64,000 nucleotides of DNA from positions 1,054,001 through 1,118,000 of the forward strand of contig NZ_CP109132.1 in the NCBI RefSeq assembly GCF_035918015.1. Direction: 5' to 3'. The position numbers and the translations under genes were made by a program. This DNA is from Streptomyces sp. NBC_01754 (lineage in GTDB: Bacteria; Actinomycetota; Actinomycetes; Streptomycetales; Streptomycetaceae). Positions 8,152-17,523 of this stretch are shown here, piece by piece; position 1 is the first letter of the stretch, and each line of letters opens with the position of its first letter. Under the pieces are notes generated by a model that had not been told where the DNA came from, made no database searches, and was given only the letters and a program-made list of their open reading frames with translations.

Positions 8152-10359
8152 ATGCGACGCCCTCAGCGCCCCTCCCCCGTCCCCGACGACGCACAGCCCC
8201 CGCCGGCGTACGGGCACGGGCGCCTGCCGGCCGAGCTGAACGCCTTCGTGGGGCGCGAGCGGGAACTGGCCCGGCTCGAAGCGCTGCTGGGGGAGGCGAG
8301 GCTGGTGACGCTGGCGGGAGTCGCCGGGGTCGGCAAGACCCGCTGCGCCACCAGGATCGCGGCACTCCTGGAGAAACGGTACTGCGACGGGGTGCGGATC
8401 GCCGGGCTCTCGGACGTCCGTGACCCGGAACTGCTCGACCACGCCCTGGCCGAAGCGCTGGGCATCACCGATCACACCGGCAAACCGCCCCGTACGGCGC
8501 TGCTCGAGTACTGCGCGGAGCGTCAACTCCTACTGGTGGTCGATGGTTTCGAGCATCTGGTCGACGCCTGCGCGGAGCTGCTGCAGGAGCTGCTGCGCCG
8601 GGCCCCCGGGGTGCGGGTGCTCACGGCGGGGCGGCGGCCGCTGCGGGTGGACGGTGAACACGTCTGCACGCTGGCGCCGATGACGGACGAGGACGCCGTG
8701 GAACTCTTCGCCCTGCGGGCGCGCGCCGTACGGCCCGGCCCTTCGCCGGCCGGCGCGGAGCGGGAGACCGTCCGGGAGCTGTGCCGGCGCCTCGACGGGA
8801 TCCCGCTCGCCCTGGAGCTTGCCGCGGGACGGACGCGTGTGCTGTCGGCGGAACAGGTGCTGCAGCGGCTGGACGACCGGTTCCGGCTGCTGACCGGAGG
8901 CAGCCGCAGCGCGCTCCCCCGCCACCAGACCCTGCGCACGGCGGTCGGCTGGAGCCATGAGCTGTGCACGTCCGAGGAGCGGCTGCTGTGGGCGCGTCTG
9001 TCCGTCTTCGCCGGGTCGTTCGACCTGGAAGCCGTCGAGTACGTCTGCGGCGGCCACGGGCTGCCGGCCGAATCGGTGCTCGACGTGCTCGACGAACTGC
9101 TCGCGCAGTCCGTGGTGGTCCGCGAGGACGCCGGGACGGGCAGCCGCTACCGGCTGCTGGAGACGATACGGGAGTACGGCGCCCAGTGGCTGGAGGCGGC
9201 CGGGGACACCGAGCGGATACGGCGCAGGCACCGGGACTGGTACCTGGGGCTCGCGACCTGGTGCGAGCTGGACTGGTTCAGCCCCCGGCAGGCCCAGGCG
9301 GCGGCCCGTGCCGAGCGTGAACTGCCCAATCTGCGCCGGTCGATGGAGTGCTCGATGGAGAGCCCGCAGGAGGTCCGTCTCGCGCAGTACCTGGCGGGCG
9401 CGCTCTGGTTCTACTGGGCGGGCTGCGGCCGTCTCGCGGAGGGCCGCCACTGGCTGGAGCAGGTGCTGGAGGAGGAGTCCGGGCACGACGCCTCGCGGCT
9501 GAAGGCGCTGTGGGTGCTCGGTTACGTGGCCGTCCTCCAGGGGGACACGGTGGCCGCGGTCGCCGCCCTGCTGGAGTGCCGTGAGGCCGGGGAGCTCTCG
9601 GGGGACGCCTCGGCCGTGGCCTACGCGGTGCACCGCACGGGCTGCCTGGCGCTCGTGACGGACGACCTGCCGCGAGCCGAGGAGCTGCTGGGCGAGGCGC
9701 TGGTCCGGTACGGGGAGATCGGCGAGCTGAACAGCCATGTGCTGATGGCGCGGGTCGAACTGGCGATGGCGGTGGCGTTCGGGGGCGACCTGGCCGGGGC
9801 CGCGGAGATCTGCCGGGAGGTCCGGGAGGTCTGCGATGACCACGGCGAGCGCTGGACCCGGTCCTACGCGCTGTACGTACTGGCCTACGTCGCGCTGGAG
9901 GACGGGCGGTGCGGGCAGGCCCGGCGGATGCTGCGGGAGAGCCTGTCCGCCGCGCACACCTTCCACGATCTGCTGGGCACGGTGCTCTCGCTGGAGCTGA
10001 CGGCCCTGGTCACGGTGGTCGAGGGGGACGCGGCGGAGGCGGCGGTGCTCCAGGGAACGGCGGACCGGATCTGGCCCTCGGTGGGGCTGCCGCTCTTCGG
10101 GTCGGCCTTCTACGGACGGCCCAGGGCCCGGTGCGCGGAGCTGGCCCGGGCGGCGCTCGGCGGTGCGCGGTACGAGGAGCTGCGGCGCGACGGCGGACAG
10201 CTGGCGACCGAGGCCGCCGTGGCGCGGGCGGCCGGTGGGAGGGCGGGCGGGCGCACGCCCGGCGAGGGCGAGGAGGGGGCATCCGCTCCCGGCACGGTCC
10301 CGGACGCGCGAAGGCCCGCCGCCTCCCGGAGAAAGGGGAGGGGCGGGCCCGAGCTCTGA
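8152..10359 (+). CDS. STAND/NB-ARC ATPase with TPR-like repeats, no DNA-binding domain
   Basis: The 735-residue protein resembles AfsR- or LuxR(LAL)-type regulators. It has a short Pro-rich N-terminus, a P-loop at residues 55-63 (AGVAGVGKT), a Walker B strand (LLLVVDGFEHL), a GIPLALELAA segment typical of NB-ARC proteins, then a long alpha-helical region with TPR-like periodicity. Neither an N-terminal OmpR-type nor a C-terminal LuxR-type helix-turn-helix is visible. The C-terminus becomes Gly/Arg/Pro-rich and runs into the terminator hairpin at 10313-10349. It probably acts through protein partners or is a degenerate regulator. Start chosen at MRRPQRPS. Confidence 0.8.
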   Translation: MRRPQRPSPVPDDAQPPPAYGHGRLPAELNAFVGRERELARLEALLGEARLVTLAGVAGVGKTRCATRIAALLEKRYCDGVRIAGLSDVRDPELLDHALAEALGITDHTGKPPRTALLEYCAERQLLLVVDGFEHLVDACAELLQELLRRAPGVRVLTAGRRPLRVDGEHVCTLAPMTDEDAVELFALRARAVRPGPSPAGAERETVRELCRRLDGIPLALELAAGRTRVLSAEQVLQRLDDRFRLLTGGSRSALPRHQTLRTAVGWSHELCTSEERLLWARLSVFAGSFDLEAVEYVCGGHGLPAESVLDVLDELLAQSVVVREDAGTGSRYRLLETIREYGAQWLEAAGDTERIRRRHRDWYLGLATWCELDWFSPRQAQAAARAERELPNLRRSMECSMESPQEVRLAQYLAGALWFYWAGCGRLAEGRHWLEQVLEEESGHDASRLKALWVLGYVAVLQGDTVAAVAALLECREAGELSGDASAVAYAVHRTGCLALVTDDLPRAEELLGEALVRYGEIGELNSHVLMARVELAMAVAFGGDLAGAAEICREVREVCDDHGERWTRSYALYVLAYVALEDGRCGQARRMLRESLSAAHTFHDLLGTVLSLELTALVTVVEGDAAEAAVLQGTADRIWPSVGLPLFGSAFYGRPRARCAELARAALGGARYEELRRDGGQLATEAAVARAAGGRAGGRTPGEGEEGASAPGTVPDARRPAASRRKGRGGPEL
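10313..10349. terminator. bidirectional terminator embedded in the end of the STAND ATPase gene
   Basis: Arms of about 15 bases (GGCCCGCCGCCTCCC paired with a G-rich complement) flank a short loop. The hairpin lies inside the last coding stretch of the rightward gene and just beyond the stop of leftward rpsD, so it can serve both. Confidence 0.7.
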
Positions 10360-10376
10360 CGGTGACTACGCCTGGA

Positions 10377-10991
10377 TCAGCGGGCGTAGTACTCGACGAC
10401 GAGCTGCTCGTCGCAGATGACCGGGATTTCCTTGCGGTTCGGGTCACGGTCCAGGCGGAAGGCCAGGGCCTTCAGGTTCACCTGGAGGTAGCGCGGCGTC
10501 TCACCGTCGGTGTCGTATCCACCCTCGCGGGCCACCTGGAAGGGGACCTTGGCGCGGCTGCGCTCGCGGACCTGCACGACGTCGTCGGGGCGCACGCGGA
10601 AGGACGGCTTGTCGACCTTGCCGCCGTTGACCTCGATGTGGCCGTGGACGACCATCTGACGGGCCTGGTAGATGGTGCGGGCGATGCCCGAACGCAGGAC
10701 CAGGGCGTCGAGGCGGCGCTCGAGCTCGACGACCAGCGCCTCGCCCGTCTTGCCCTCGGCCTTACGGGCGCGGTCGTAGGCGCGCGCCATCTGGCGCTCG
10801 CTGATGTCGTACTGGGCGCGCAGGCGCTGCTTCTCGAGCAGACGGACCTTGTAGTCCGAGTTCTGCTTGCGGCCACGGCCGTGCTCGCCCGGCGGGTAGG
10901 GGCGCGCCTCGAAGTACTTGACAGCCTTCGGCGTCAGGGCGATGCCGAGGGCACGCGACTTCTTGACCTTGGGACGCGACTGGTTAGGCAC
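10377..10991 (-). CDS. rpsD: 30S ribosomal protein S4
   Basis: Primary 16S rRNA-binding protein of the small subunit. It has 204 residues, with the S4 RNA-binding domain in the middle ([15 protein letters not shown]... through [13 protein letters not shown]). The N-terminus lacks the four zinc-binding cysteines, so this is the cysteine-free form of S4. It starts at a GTG (10991) with GGAGG upstream. It is monocistronic, convergent with the STAND ATPase gene and divergent from the DUF2470 gene. The iron-box-like element at 11015-11033 ends only 23 bases before the start codon. Confidence 0.96.
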   Translation of the reverse strand: MPNQSRPKVKKSRALGIALTPKAVKYFEARPYPPGEHGRGRKQNSDYKVRLLEKQRLRAQYDISERQMARAYDRARKAEGKTGEALVVELERRLDALVLRSGIARTIYQARQMVVHGHIEVNGGKVDKPSFRVRPDDVVQVRERSRAKVPFQVAREGGYDTDGETPRYLQVNLKALAFRLDRDPNRKEIPVICDEQLVVEYYAR

Positions 10992-11014
10992 GTTCTCCAG
11001 ACCTCCGTTGTAGG

Positions 11015-11033
11015 TTAGGTTAGGCTTACCTTA
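11015..11033. promoter_or_regulatory. iron box (DmdR/IdeR-type operator)
   Basis: The 19-mer TTAGGTTAGGCTTACCTTA matches the DtxR-family iron-box consensus TTAGGTTAGGCTAACCTAA at 17 of 19 positions. It is centred in the 56-bp gap between divergent rpsD and the DUF2470 gene. TAGGTT and TAGGCT segments inside it could also serve as -10 elements for the rightward gene. Repression by an iron-loaded DmdR/IdeR regulator is inferred. Confidence 0.75.
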
Positions 11034-11047
11034 CTCAAGGAGATCGT

Positions 11048-11881
11048 ATGTCTCGCCCTGGGAACACCACTCACGTCACGGACAGCACAGACAGTGGCGG
11101 CGCACACAAAGGCGCCGCGACGACGGAAGGCCGATCGGATCGTGGTCAGCCGCGTCCCAGCGGGCCAGAAATCACCCGGCTGCCGTCAGCAGCCGAGCGC
11201 ACACGAACTCTCGTACAGAGTACCTGCTCGTCCGTGCTGCTCGTACCAGGGCTGACCGCCCTCCATCCGGTGCGGCTGATGCCGGACAGCCGGACGGTCG
11301 GCCCGGAGGGGGACCTGTTCCTCGGCTTCCCGGCCGACTCCCCTGTCGTACGGGCCGCCACCCACGCCCAGGGCGACGATCTCACCGCCGTGCTGGAGAT
11401 CACGGACGTCGCCCCGGTCTCCGTCCCCCACCGGATCCGCGGCCGGGCCCGGATCGGGGGGTGGCTCACCTCCGTACCCGGACTCGCGGGGCCGGGCCGG
11501 ATGACGCTCCGGCTGGAGTTCGGGGAGGCGTCCGTCGACGACCTGTGGGGAGCGGAGCCGGTGGAACCGGAGGACTTCCGGGACGCGGCCGCGGACCCGC
11601 TCGTCGCCCACGAGGCCGAGCTGCTCCAGCATCTGCACGCGGCCCACGGCGAGCGGCTGGCCGCACTGTCCACACTGCTCGGCGAGCGGGGCGCCGGCGT
11701 CCGTGCCCCGAGCCCGCTCCGCGCCGTCCCGGTCGCACTGGACCGCTTCGGCCTGCGGGTCCGGTTCGTCGAGGGCCGCACCGCCCGCTTCGACGCCCGC
11801 TTCGAGTTCCCCGACCCGGTACGCGACATCGGCGAGCTGCGCCGCGCGATGCACACCCTCTTCGAGGCGGCCGCCCGCTGA
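11048..11881 (+). CDS. DUF2470 domain-containing protein, probably iron-regulated
   Basis: A 277-residue soluble protein. A low-complexity N-terminus (about 50 residues) precedes a split-barrel-like region (SAAERTRTLVQSTCSSVLLV, later DLFLGFPADSPVV). The C-terminal DUF2470 domain begins near DPLVAHEAELLQHLHAAHG and ends FPDPVRDIGELRRAMHTLF. DUF2470 is found at the C-terminus of HugZ-type heme-utilisation proteins, so a heme or iron role is plausible. The ATG at 11048 has a good AAGGAG at 11037-11042. The iron box ends 14 bases before it, supporting control by iron supply. Confidence 0.82.
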   Translation: MSRPGNTTHVTDSTDSGGAHKGAATTEGRSDRGQPRPSGPEITRLPSAAERTRTLVQSTCSSVLLVPGLTALHPVRLMPDSRTVGPEGDLFLGFPADSPVVRAATHAQGDDLTAVLEITDVAPVSVPHRIRGRARIGGWLTSVPGLAGPGRMTLRLEFGEASVDDLWGAEPVEPEDFRDAAADPLVAHEAELLQHLHAAHGERLAALSTLLGERGAGVRAPSPLRAVPVALDRFGLRVRFVEGRTARFDARFEFPDPVRDIGELRRAMHTLFEAAAR

Positions 11882-11897
11882 GCACCCGGCGCCGGCG

Positions 11898-13271
11898 TCA
11901 CGAAGGGGTGGTGCCGCCCGGCTCCCCGCGGCCGAGCCGCTCTCGGACCCGCTCCGCCACGTCCGCGTACCGCGCCTCGGCGCCGTACCGCGTGGGCTCG
12001 TAGTACTTCCGGCCGCGGACCGCCTCCGGGGCGTACTCCTGGGCGGCGATGCCGCCGGGCACGTCGTGGGGGTAGACGTAGCCCCGGGCGTGGCCCAGAT
12101 CGGCCGCGCCCTTGTAGTGGCCGTCGCGCAGATGGGCCGGGACCGGGCCGGCGAGTCCCTTGCGCACGTCCTCCCGCGCGGCGGAGATCGCCAGCGTCGC
12201 GGCGTTGGACTTGGGGGCCAGCGCCAGCGCGATCGTGGCGTGGCTGAGGGTGAGCGCGGCCTCCGGGAAGCCGATCATGGCGACGGCCTGGGCCGCCGCC
12301 ACCGCGGTGGGCAGCGCCGTCGGGTCGGCGAGCCCGATGTCCTCGCTGGCGGAGATCATCAGCCGCCGGGCGATGAACCGCGGGTCCTCCCCCGCCTCAA
12401 TCATCCGGGCCAGATAGTGCAGGGCCGCGTCCACGTCCGACCCTCGGATCGACTTGATCAGGGCGCTCGCCACGTCGTAGTGCTGGTCGCCGTCGCGGTC
12501 GTACTTCACGGCGGCGCGGTCGACGGTCTCCTCGAGTGTCTCCAGCGTGATGGCCGTCTCGTGCTTGGCGAGGGCCGCTCCGGCGGCCGCCTCCAGCGCG
12601 GTCAGGGCCCGCCGGGCGTCGCCGCCCGCGATCCGCAGCAGATGCGCCTCGGCGTCCTCGGGCAGGGTGACGGCGCCGGTCAGCCCGCGCTCCTCGCGGA
12701 CCGCCCGGCGCAGCAGCGCGCGCAGGTCGTCGCCGGTGAGCGGCTCCAGGGTCAGCAGCAGGGAGCGCGACAGCAGCGGTGAGATGACCGAGAAGTACGG
12801 GTTCTCGGTGGTGGCGGCGATCAGGGTCACCCAGCGGTTCTCCACGGCGGGGAGCAGGGAGTCCTGCTGGGCCTTGGAGAAGCGGTGGATCTCGTCGAGG
12901 AAGAGAACGGTCTCCTTGCCGAAACCGCCGGCGGCCCGGCGCGCGCCGTCGATGACGGCCCGGACCTCCTTGACGCCCGCGGTGATCGCGGAGAGCTCCA
13001 CGAAGCGCTTGTCGGTGGCCTTGCTGACCACGTAGGCGAGCGTCGTCTTGCCGGTGCCGGGCGGCCCCCACAGGATCACCGAGGAGGGGCCCGCCGGTCC
13101 CCCGCCGGACTCACCGACGAGGCGGCGCAGCGGTGAGCCCGGCTTGAGCAGATGCTGCTGGCCCACGACCTCGTCGAGCGTACGCGGACGCATCCGGACA
13201 GCGAGGGGGCTGCTGGACGGGTCCTTCTCCTGGCGGTCTTCGGCTGCTGCGGTAAAGAGGTCGGGCTCCAC
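11898..13271 (-). CDS. rarA: replication-associated recombination protein A (MgsA/RarA AAA+ ATPase)
   Basis: AAA+ ATPase related to clamp-loader subunits and RuvB, acting at stalled forks. It has 457 residues with Walker [12 protein letters not shown], Walker [11 protein letters not shown] and sensor-1 [11 protein letters not shown]. The C-terminal MgsA domain carries the family block [23 protein letters not shown] at 13271 ([14 protein letters not shown]) is preferred because eleven further upstream residues look non-conserved. It is convergent with the DUF2470 gene with a 16-bp gap. Confidence 0.93.
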   Translation of the reverse strand: MEPDLFTAAAEDRQEKDPSSSPLAVRMRPRTLDEVVGQQHLLKPGSPLRRLVGESGGGPAGPSSVILWGPPGTGKTTLAYVVSKATDKRFVELSAITAGVKEVRAVIDGARRAAGGFGKETVLFLDEIHRFSKAQQDSLLPAVENRWVTLIAATTENPYFSVISPLLSRSLLLTLEPLTGDDLRALLRRAVREERGLTGAVTLPEDAEAHLLRIAGGDARRALTALEAAAGAALAKHETAITLETLEETVDRAAVKYDRDGDQHYDVASALIKSIRGSDVDAALHYLARMIEAGEDPRFIARRLMISASEDIGLADPTALPTAVAAAQAVAMIGFPEAALTLSHATIALALAPKSNAATLAISAAREDVRKGLAGPVPAHLRDGHYKGAADLGHARGYVYPHDVPGGIAAQEYAPEAVRGRKYYEPTRYGAEARYADVAERVRERLGRGEPGGTTPS

Positions 13272-13338
13272 GCCGTGAAGCCTATGCCACCCCACCGACA
13301 GCACCGCCGGGCCGCCCGGAACACCGGCCCGAGGCGGG

Positions 13339-13974
13339 TCAGCTGGTCCAGAAGTCCCACCAGCGGGTCAGGATCAGCATCCCGATGATCCCGATCCAGA
13401 GCACCGGCGGCACCCAGTGGAACTCCAGCAGGCCCTTCCTGAGCCAGGCGGGGGCGGGCAGGACGCCGTGCTTGACGTTGTGCGCGGTGACGTAGCAGAA
13501 CATGACGATCGTGGCGACCCAGGCCAGGCAGCACCAGAGGCAGAGCGAGTTGATGTTGTACAGCGACTGGTACTGGAGCCAGGTGCAGAAGCCGACGCCG
13601 AACAGCGTGCCCGCGTTGAGGCCGAGCCAGTACCAGCGGCGGAAGCGGGCTCCGGCCAGGAGCGCCGCCCCGATGCCGATGACCACCGAGTACGTGGCGA
13701 TGCCGAGCATCGGGTTGGGGAAACCGAAGGCGGCCGCCTGCTCGCTCTTCATGATGTTGCCGCAGGCGACCACCGGGTTCAGGCTGCAGCCGGGGGTGAA
13801 GCCCGGGTCCTCGAGCAGCTTGAACTTGTCGATGGTGATCACCCAGGAGGCGAGCAGGCCGGCCGCCCCCGTGATCACCAGCAGCAGCGCGAACGCGCGA
13901 CCGCCGCCCAAGGTCCTCGTCCCACTGTCCTCGTCCTGGGCGGAGGAGGGGTGGTCTACCGCTGCCATCGTCAT
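13339..13974 (-). CDS. vitamin K epoxide reductase (VKOR) family membrane protein
   Basis: A 211-residue polytopic membrane protein with about five hydrophobic helices. It has the paired loop cysteines of VKOR ([13 protein letters not shown], near residues 63-71) and the active-site CXXC in SLCLWCCL. Bacterial VKOR reoxidises DsbA-type thiol oxidases, using menaquinone as acceptor. No thioredoxin domain is fused here; a DsbA-like protein is encoded at 46.7 kb. It stands alone between rarA and hisS. Confidence 0.9.
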   Translation of the reverse strand: MTMAAVDHPSSAQDEDSGTRTLGGGRAFALLLVITGAAGLLASWVITIDKFKLLEDPGFTPGCSLNPVVACGNIMKSEQAAAFGFPNPMLGIATYSVVIGIGAALLAGARFRRWYWLGLNAGTLFGVGFCTWLQYQSLYNINSLCLWCCLAWVATIVMFCYVTAHNVKHGVLPAPAWLRKGLLEFHWVPPVLWIGIIGMLILTRWWDFWTS

Positions 13975-14404
13975 ATCGCCGTTCCATCACCGAGTAGTCA
14001 GCCGGGCACGGTCATTGTGCCGTACCACCGGTGCGGCCATCCGTTCGATGGACCTGAAGGTGTCCCAGCTCTGCGACCGGAACGCGGCGCTCCGGGACGT
14101 ACCGCCGGGCCCGCCCCGCTCGGGGCCGCGGTACGGGGTGCCACCGACTGGGACGGGCGGCCGGGCCGCCATGGACTGGCCGCCACCTGCGGATCCGTCA
14201 CGGCGGGGGTCCGGGCCCGGTGGCCCGGCCGGGGCGGGACGGGGGGCACCGCGGGGGCACGACCGGGCGCCGCGGCCCCCGCTCCGGCGGGACGGGCGTA
14301 CCCGGCGCGGGGGTACGGCACCGCGGACCGTCGCCGGAGTTCCCGGCCGGAATCGTTCGGCAGGATGAATTCGGCCCCACGGAGTTGACGGCGCCGGGAC
14401 GCGC
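13975..14404. other. non-coding gap between VKOR gene and hisS terminator
   Basis: About 430 bases. Open frames exist on both strands, but their translations are Pro/Arg/Gly-rich with no domain, and none has a credible ribosome-binding site. It must contain the VKOR gene promoter next to 13975, but I cannot pick -35/-10 elements with confidence. Confidence 0.5.
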
Positions 14405-14433
14405 CGTGCCCGCCCGGACGGACCGGGCGGGCA
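14405..14433 (-). terminator. hisS terminator hairpin
   Basis: Perfect 12-bp stem (GTGCCCGCCCGG with its complement) around a 5-base loop, 23 bases beyond the hisS stop. There is no strong T tract, as is usual in high-GC actinomycetes. Confidence 0.8.
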
Positions 14434-14456
14434 CACGGGGCGGGCGGGCGCGGGGG

Positions 14457-15719
14457 TCAGGCCAGTTCGCCCTGGACCACGGCCACCAGGTCACCGACCG
14501 CGACGGGCCGCTGCTCACCGGACTCCATGTCCTTGAGCTGGACGTTGCCCTCGGCGAGGTCACGCTCACCGGCCACGACGGTGAAGCGCGCGCCGGAGCG
14601 GTTGGCGCTCTTCATCGCTCCCTTGAGCCCGCGGCCGCCGAACGCGAAGTCCGCGGCGACCCCGGCCTTACGGAGTGCGGTGACCAGCCCGAAGAGCACG
14701 CGCCGCGCCTCCTCACCGAGCGGCACCGCGTACACGCTGGTGGCGGCGGGGAGGGCGAGCTCGATGCCCTCCGCCTCCAGGGCGAGCACCGTGCGGTCCA
14801 CGCCGAGCGCCCAGCCGACGGACGGCAGGGCGGGGCCGCCGATCATCTCGGACAGCCCGTCGTAACGGCCGCCGCCGCCCACCGCGGACTGGGAGCCGAG
14901 CCCGTCGTGCACGAACTCGAAGGTGGTGCGTGTGTAGTAGTCGAGGCCGCGGACCAGCTTCTCGTCGTCCTCGTACCCCACGCCCGCCGCCGTCAGCAGC
15001 GCACGGACCTCCTCGTGGTAGGCCTTGCAGGCCTCGCAGAGGTAGTCGCGCAGCATCGGGGCGCCGGTCAGCTGCTTCTGGACCTCGGCCCGCTTGTCGT
15101 CGAGCACCCGCAGCGGGTTGATCTCGATGCGCCGGCGGGTCTCCTCGTCCAGGTCGAGGTCGCGCAGGAAGCCCTGGAGCGCCTCGCGGTAGACGGGACG
15201 GCACTCCTTGTCGCCCAGCGAGTTCAGCAGGATCCGGAACCCGCGGAGTCCCAGGGAGCGGTAGGCCTGGTCGGCCAGGATGATCAGCTCGGCGTCCAGC
15301 GCGGGGTCCTCGGTGCCGATCGCCTCGGCGCCGACCTGCGAGAAGTGGCGGTAGCGCCCCTTCTGCGGGCGCTCGTAGCGGTAGTACGAGCCCGAGTACC
15401 AGAGCTTGACGGGGAGGTTGCCCGCCTTGTGGAGGTTGGCCTCCAGGGCGGCGCGCAGCACGGAGGCGGTGCCCTCGGGGCGCAGGGCGAGCTTGTCGCC
15501 GCCCTTGGTCTCGAAGGCGTACATCTCCTTGGAGACGATGTCGGTGGACTCGCCCACGCCCCGGGCGAACAGGGCGACGTCCTCGAAGCCGGGTGTCTCG
15601 ATGTAGCCGTAACCGGAGTCGCGCAGGGGTGCGGAGAGGGCCTCGCGCACCGCCAGGTACGTCGCGGAGTCCGGCGGGATCAGGTCGTACGTGCCCTTGG
15701 GGGCCTGGAAGGTGCTCAC
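14457..15719 (-). CDS. hisS: histidine--tRNA ligase
   Basis: Class II aminoacyl-tRNA synthetase, 420 residues. Visible motifs are motif 2 ([18 protein letters not shown]), the histidine-specific [15 protein letters not shown] block and motif 3 ([15 protein letters not shown]...GWALGVDRT). A C-terminal anticodon-binding domain follows. It starts at ATG 15719 ([16 protein letters not shown]), 16 bp after the MBL hydrolase gene, so the two form an operon ending at the hairpin at 14405-14433. Confidence 0.97.
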   Translation of the reverse strand: MSTFQAPKGTYDLIPPDSATYLAVREALSAPLRDSGYGYIETPGFEDVALFARGVGESTDIVSKEMYAFETKGGDKLALRPEGTASVLRAALEANLHKAGNLPVKLWYSGSYYRYERPQKGRYRHFSQVGAEAIGTEDPALDAELIILADQAYRSLGLRGFRILLNSLGDKECRPVYREALQGFLRDLDLDEETRRRIEINPLRVLDDKRAEVQKQLTGAPMLRDYLCEACKAYHEEVRALLTAAGVGYEDDEKLVRGLDYYTRTTFEFVHDGLGSQSAVGGGGRYDGLSEMIGGPALPSVGWALGVDRTVLALEAEGIELALPAATSVYAVPLGEEARRVLFGLVTALRKAGVAADFAFGGRGLKGAMKSANRSGARFTVVAGERDLAEGNVQLKDMESGEQRPVAVGDLVAVVQGELA

Positions 15720-15735
15720 AGCTTCTGTTCTCTCG

Positions 15736-16422
15736 TCACATTCCTCGGCGGGGCGCGTCCAGTCCGTGCAGAAACGGGTTGGAGGCGCGCTCGCGGCCGA
15801 TGGTCGTCTGGGGTCCGTGGCCGGACAGCACCACGGTCGAGTCGTCGAGCGGCAGGCACACGCGGGCCAGCGACTCGAGGAGTTCGGCGTGGTCGCCGCC
15901 CGGCAGGTCGGTGCGTCCGACGGAGCCGGCGAAGAGCAGGTCGCCCGAGAAGAGGACCGGCGGGACGTCCGCGGCCTCGGGCATCCCGTACGTCACCGAC
16001 CCCTTCGTATGGCCGGGCGCGTGCGCGACGCCGAACTCCAGGCCCGCGAGCTCCAGCACGGAGCCGTCTTCCAGCGCGCGGACGTCGTCCGGTTCACCGA
16101 TGGTCAGTTCGCCCATGAGCGGCATCCCGATGGAGCGGCCGAGCGCCTTCTCCGGGTCGCTCATCATGTAGCGGTCCTCGGGGTGGATCCAGGCGGGGAC
16201 GTCATGGGCGCCGCACACCGGGACGACCGAGGCGACATGGTCGATGTGGCCGTGGGTGAGCACGACCGCGACGGGCTTGAGCCGATGCTTCCTCAGCGCT
16301 TCCTCGACGCCCTGGGCGGCCTGATGGCCCGGGTCGATGATCACGCACTCCTCGCCTGCGGCGGGGGCGACCAGATAGCAATTGGTCCCCCAGGCCCCGG
16401 CGGGGAACCCGGCAATCAGCAC
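15736..16422 (-). CDS. MBL-fold metallo-hydrolase (glyoxalase II-like)
   Basis: A 228-residue metallo-beta-lactamase-fold hydrolase. It has the metal motif THGHIDHV (HxHxDH), a downstream [10 protein letters not shown] histidine and the [12 protein letters not shown] aspartate. The arrangement resembles glyoxalase II, which hydrolyses S-lactoyl-type thioesters, but the real substrate is not evident. It is the first gene of the hisS operon and divergent from the cyclophilin gene. Confidence 0.85.
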   Translation of the reverse strand: MLIAGFPAGAWGTNCYLVAPAAGEECVIIDPGHQAAQGVEEALRKHRLKPVAVVLTHGHIDHVASVVPVCGAHDVPAWIHPEDRYMMSDPEKALGRSIGMPLMGELTIGEPDDVRALEDGSVLELAGLEFGVAHAPGHTKGSVTYGMPEAADVPPVLFSGDLLFAGSVGRTDLPGGDHAELLESLARVCLPLDDSTVVLSGHGPQTTIGRERASNPFLHGLDAPRRGM

Positions 16423-16574
16423 GTTCGTCCTTAGTGTTCGTCCGACGAGGGCGGCCGCGGAGAGACGCGCGGCAGATCGGAAGCCTACCGGCGCTCCTCA
16501 TTCCACAGCTAACCCATATACCGTACGGGGCGAATCCAGAGGCCCGAATCACACACGTGCAAGGAGATCAACCG

Positions 16575-17339
16575 GTGGTCAGCAGCGATCAGCGGCGGCG
16601 GCAGCTCGCCCGGGACAAGTTCCAGCGGCAGCAGCAGCGCCGGGAGGAGACGCGCCGACGGACCAGGCGTCTGACCGCGATCATCGCGTCGTCGGTGGCC
16701 GTGGTGGCGGTCGCCGGGGTGGGCACGTACCTCGTGCTCGGCGGAGACGACGCGAGCGCGGAGGCGAGCCCGGCCCCCTCCCCGTCGAAGAGCGGTTCGT
16801 CCGAACCCCCGATGAAGATCGACGAGAAGGCCGCGTACACGATGTCGCTCACGACGAGCCAGGGCGACATCGGGATCGCGATGGACGCGGCGAAGACCCC
16901 GCACACCACGAACTCCTTCAAGTCGCTCGCGGACAAGGGGTACTTCGACGGCACGAAGTGTCACCGGCTGACCACGGAGGGCATCTTCGTGCTCCAGTGC
17001 GGCGATCCGGAGGGCACCGGCGGGGGCGGTCCGGGCTACACGATCCCGGACGAGAACCTCGACGCGCTCGGCGAGGCGGGCGCCAACGGTGCGGTGACGT
17101 ATCCGGCGGGCGTGGTCGCGATGGCCAACACCGGGCAGCCGGGATCCGGTGGCAGCCAGTTCTTCCTGGTGTACAAGGACAGTGAACTCCCGCCCACCTA
17201 CACGCCGTTCGGCACCATGGACAAGGCCGGGCTGAAGGCCGTCAAGAAGATCGGGGCCGCGGGCACCGAGGACGGCGCCCCCGACGGTACGCCGAAGGCG
17301 GCGGTCACGATCGAGAAGGCCGCGGTGGACAAGTCCTGA
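16575..17339 (+). CDS. membrane-anchored cyclophilin-type peptidyl-prolyl isomerase
   Basis: A 254-residue protein. A basic, Gln/Arg-rich N-terminus and one membrane helix (LTAIIASSVAVVAVAGVGTYLVLGG) precede a Ser/Pro-rich linker and a cyclophilin domain that probably lies outside the membrane. Domain landmarks include FDGTKCHRLTTEGIFVLQCG, GVVAMANTGQPGSGGSQFF and a TPFGTMDKAGL end. The GTG at 16575 has AAGGAG at 16561-16566. It is probably involved in folding exported proteins. The DUF349 gene follows in the same direction after 184 bp and has its own candidate promoter. Confidence 0.88.
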   Translation: MVSSDQRRRQLARDKFQRQQQRREETRRRTRRLTAIIASSVAVVAVAGVGTYLVLGGDDASAEASPAPSPSKSGSSEPPMKIDEKAAYTMSLTTSQGDIGIAMDAAKTPHTTNSFKSLADKGYFDGTKCHRLTTEGIFVLQCGDPEGTGGGGPGYTIPDENLDALGEAGANGAVTYPAGVVAMANTGQPGSGGSQFFLVYKDSELPPTYTPFGTMDKAGLKAVKKIGAAGTEDGAPDGTPKAAVTIEKAAVDKS

Positions 17340-17399
17340 CCGCGGGCGCCGGCCACGCCCGTCCCGCGCCGAGCCGAACAATCTCGGTCGTGCTGAGTG

Positions 17400-17429
17400 C
17401 GGACAGCCGGGCGGCCGGTCGCCTAGATT
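17400..17429 (+). promoter_or_regulatory. candidate promoter of the DUF349 gene
   Basis: CGGACA at 17400-17405 and TAGATT at 17424-17429 are separated by 18 bp. The predicted transcript would start near 17436, so the hairpin at 17441-17459 would lie at its very 5' end. Confidence 0.42.
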
Positions 17430-17440
17430 GACGTTGTGCA

Positions 17441-17459
17441 GGGCGGGCGCTGCCCGCCC
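17441..17459 (+). other. short leader hairpin upstream of the DUF349 gene
   Basis: GGGCGGGC, a 3-base loop and its perfect complement form a compact stem about 65 bases before the GTG start. It could protect the mRNA 5' end or modulate elongation. There is no known riboswitch fold here. Confidence 0.4.
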
Positions 17460-17523
17460 CAGGAAACTGTGGACGATGCCAGAGGGGCCAACCCCCTCGC
17501 GGGCATCAGGTGGAGGAGGCGCT

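Noticed and set aside
4977..8423. Very long rightward open frame opposite alaS and its neighbours
   Set aside because: It is the antisense shadow of alaS and adjacent genes; translation is repetitive Val/Leu/Asp/Gly-rich with no domain, as expected from high-GC third positions.
13987..14436. Leftward 149-residue frame in the VKOR-hisS gap
   Set aside because: Arg/Pro/Gly-rich, no ribosome-binding site, includes the hisS terminator hairpin.
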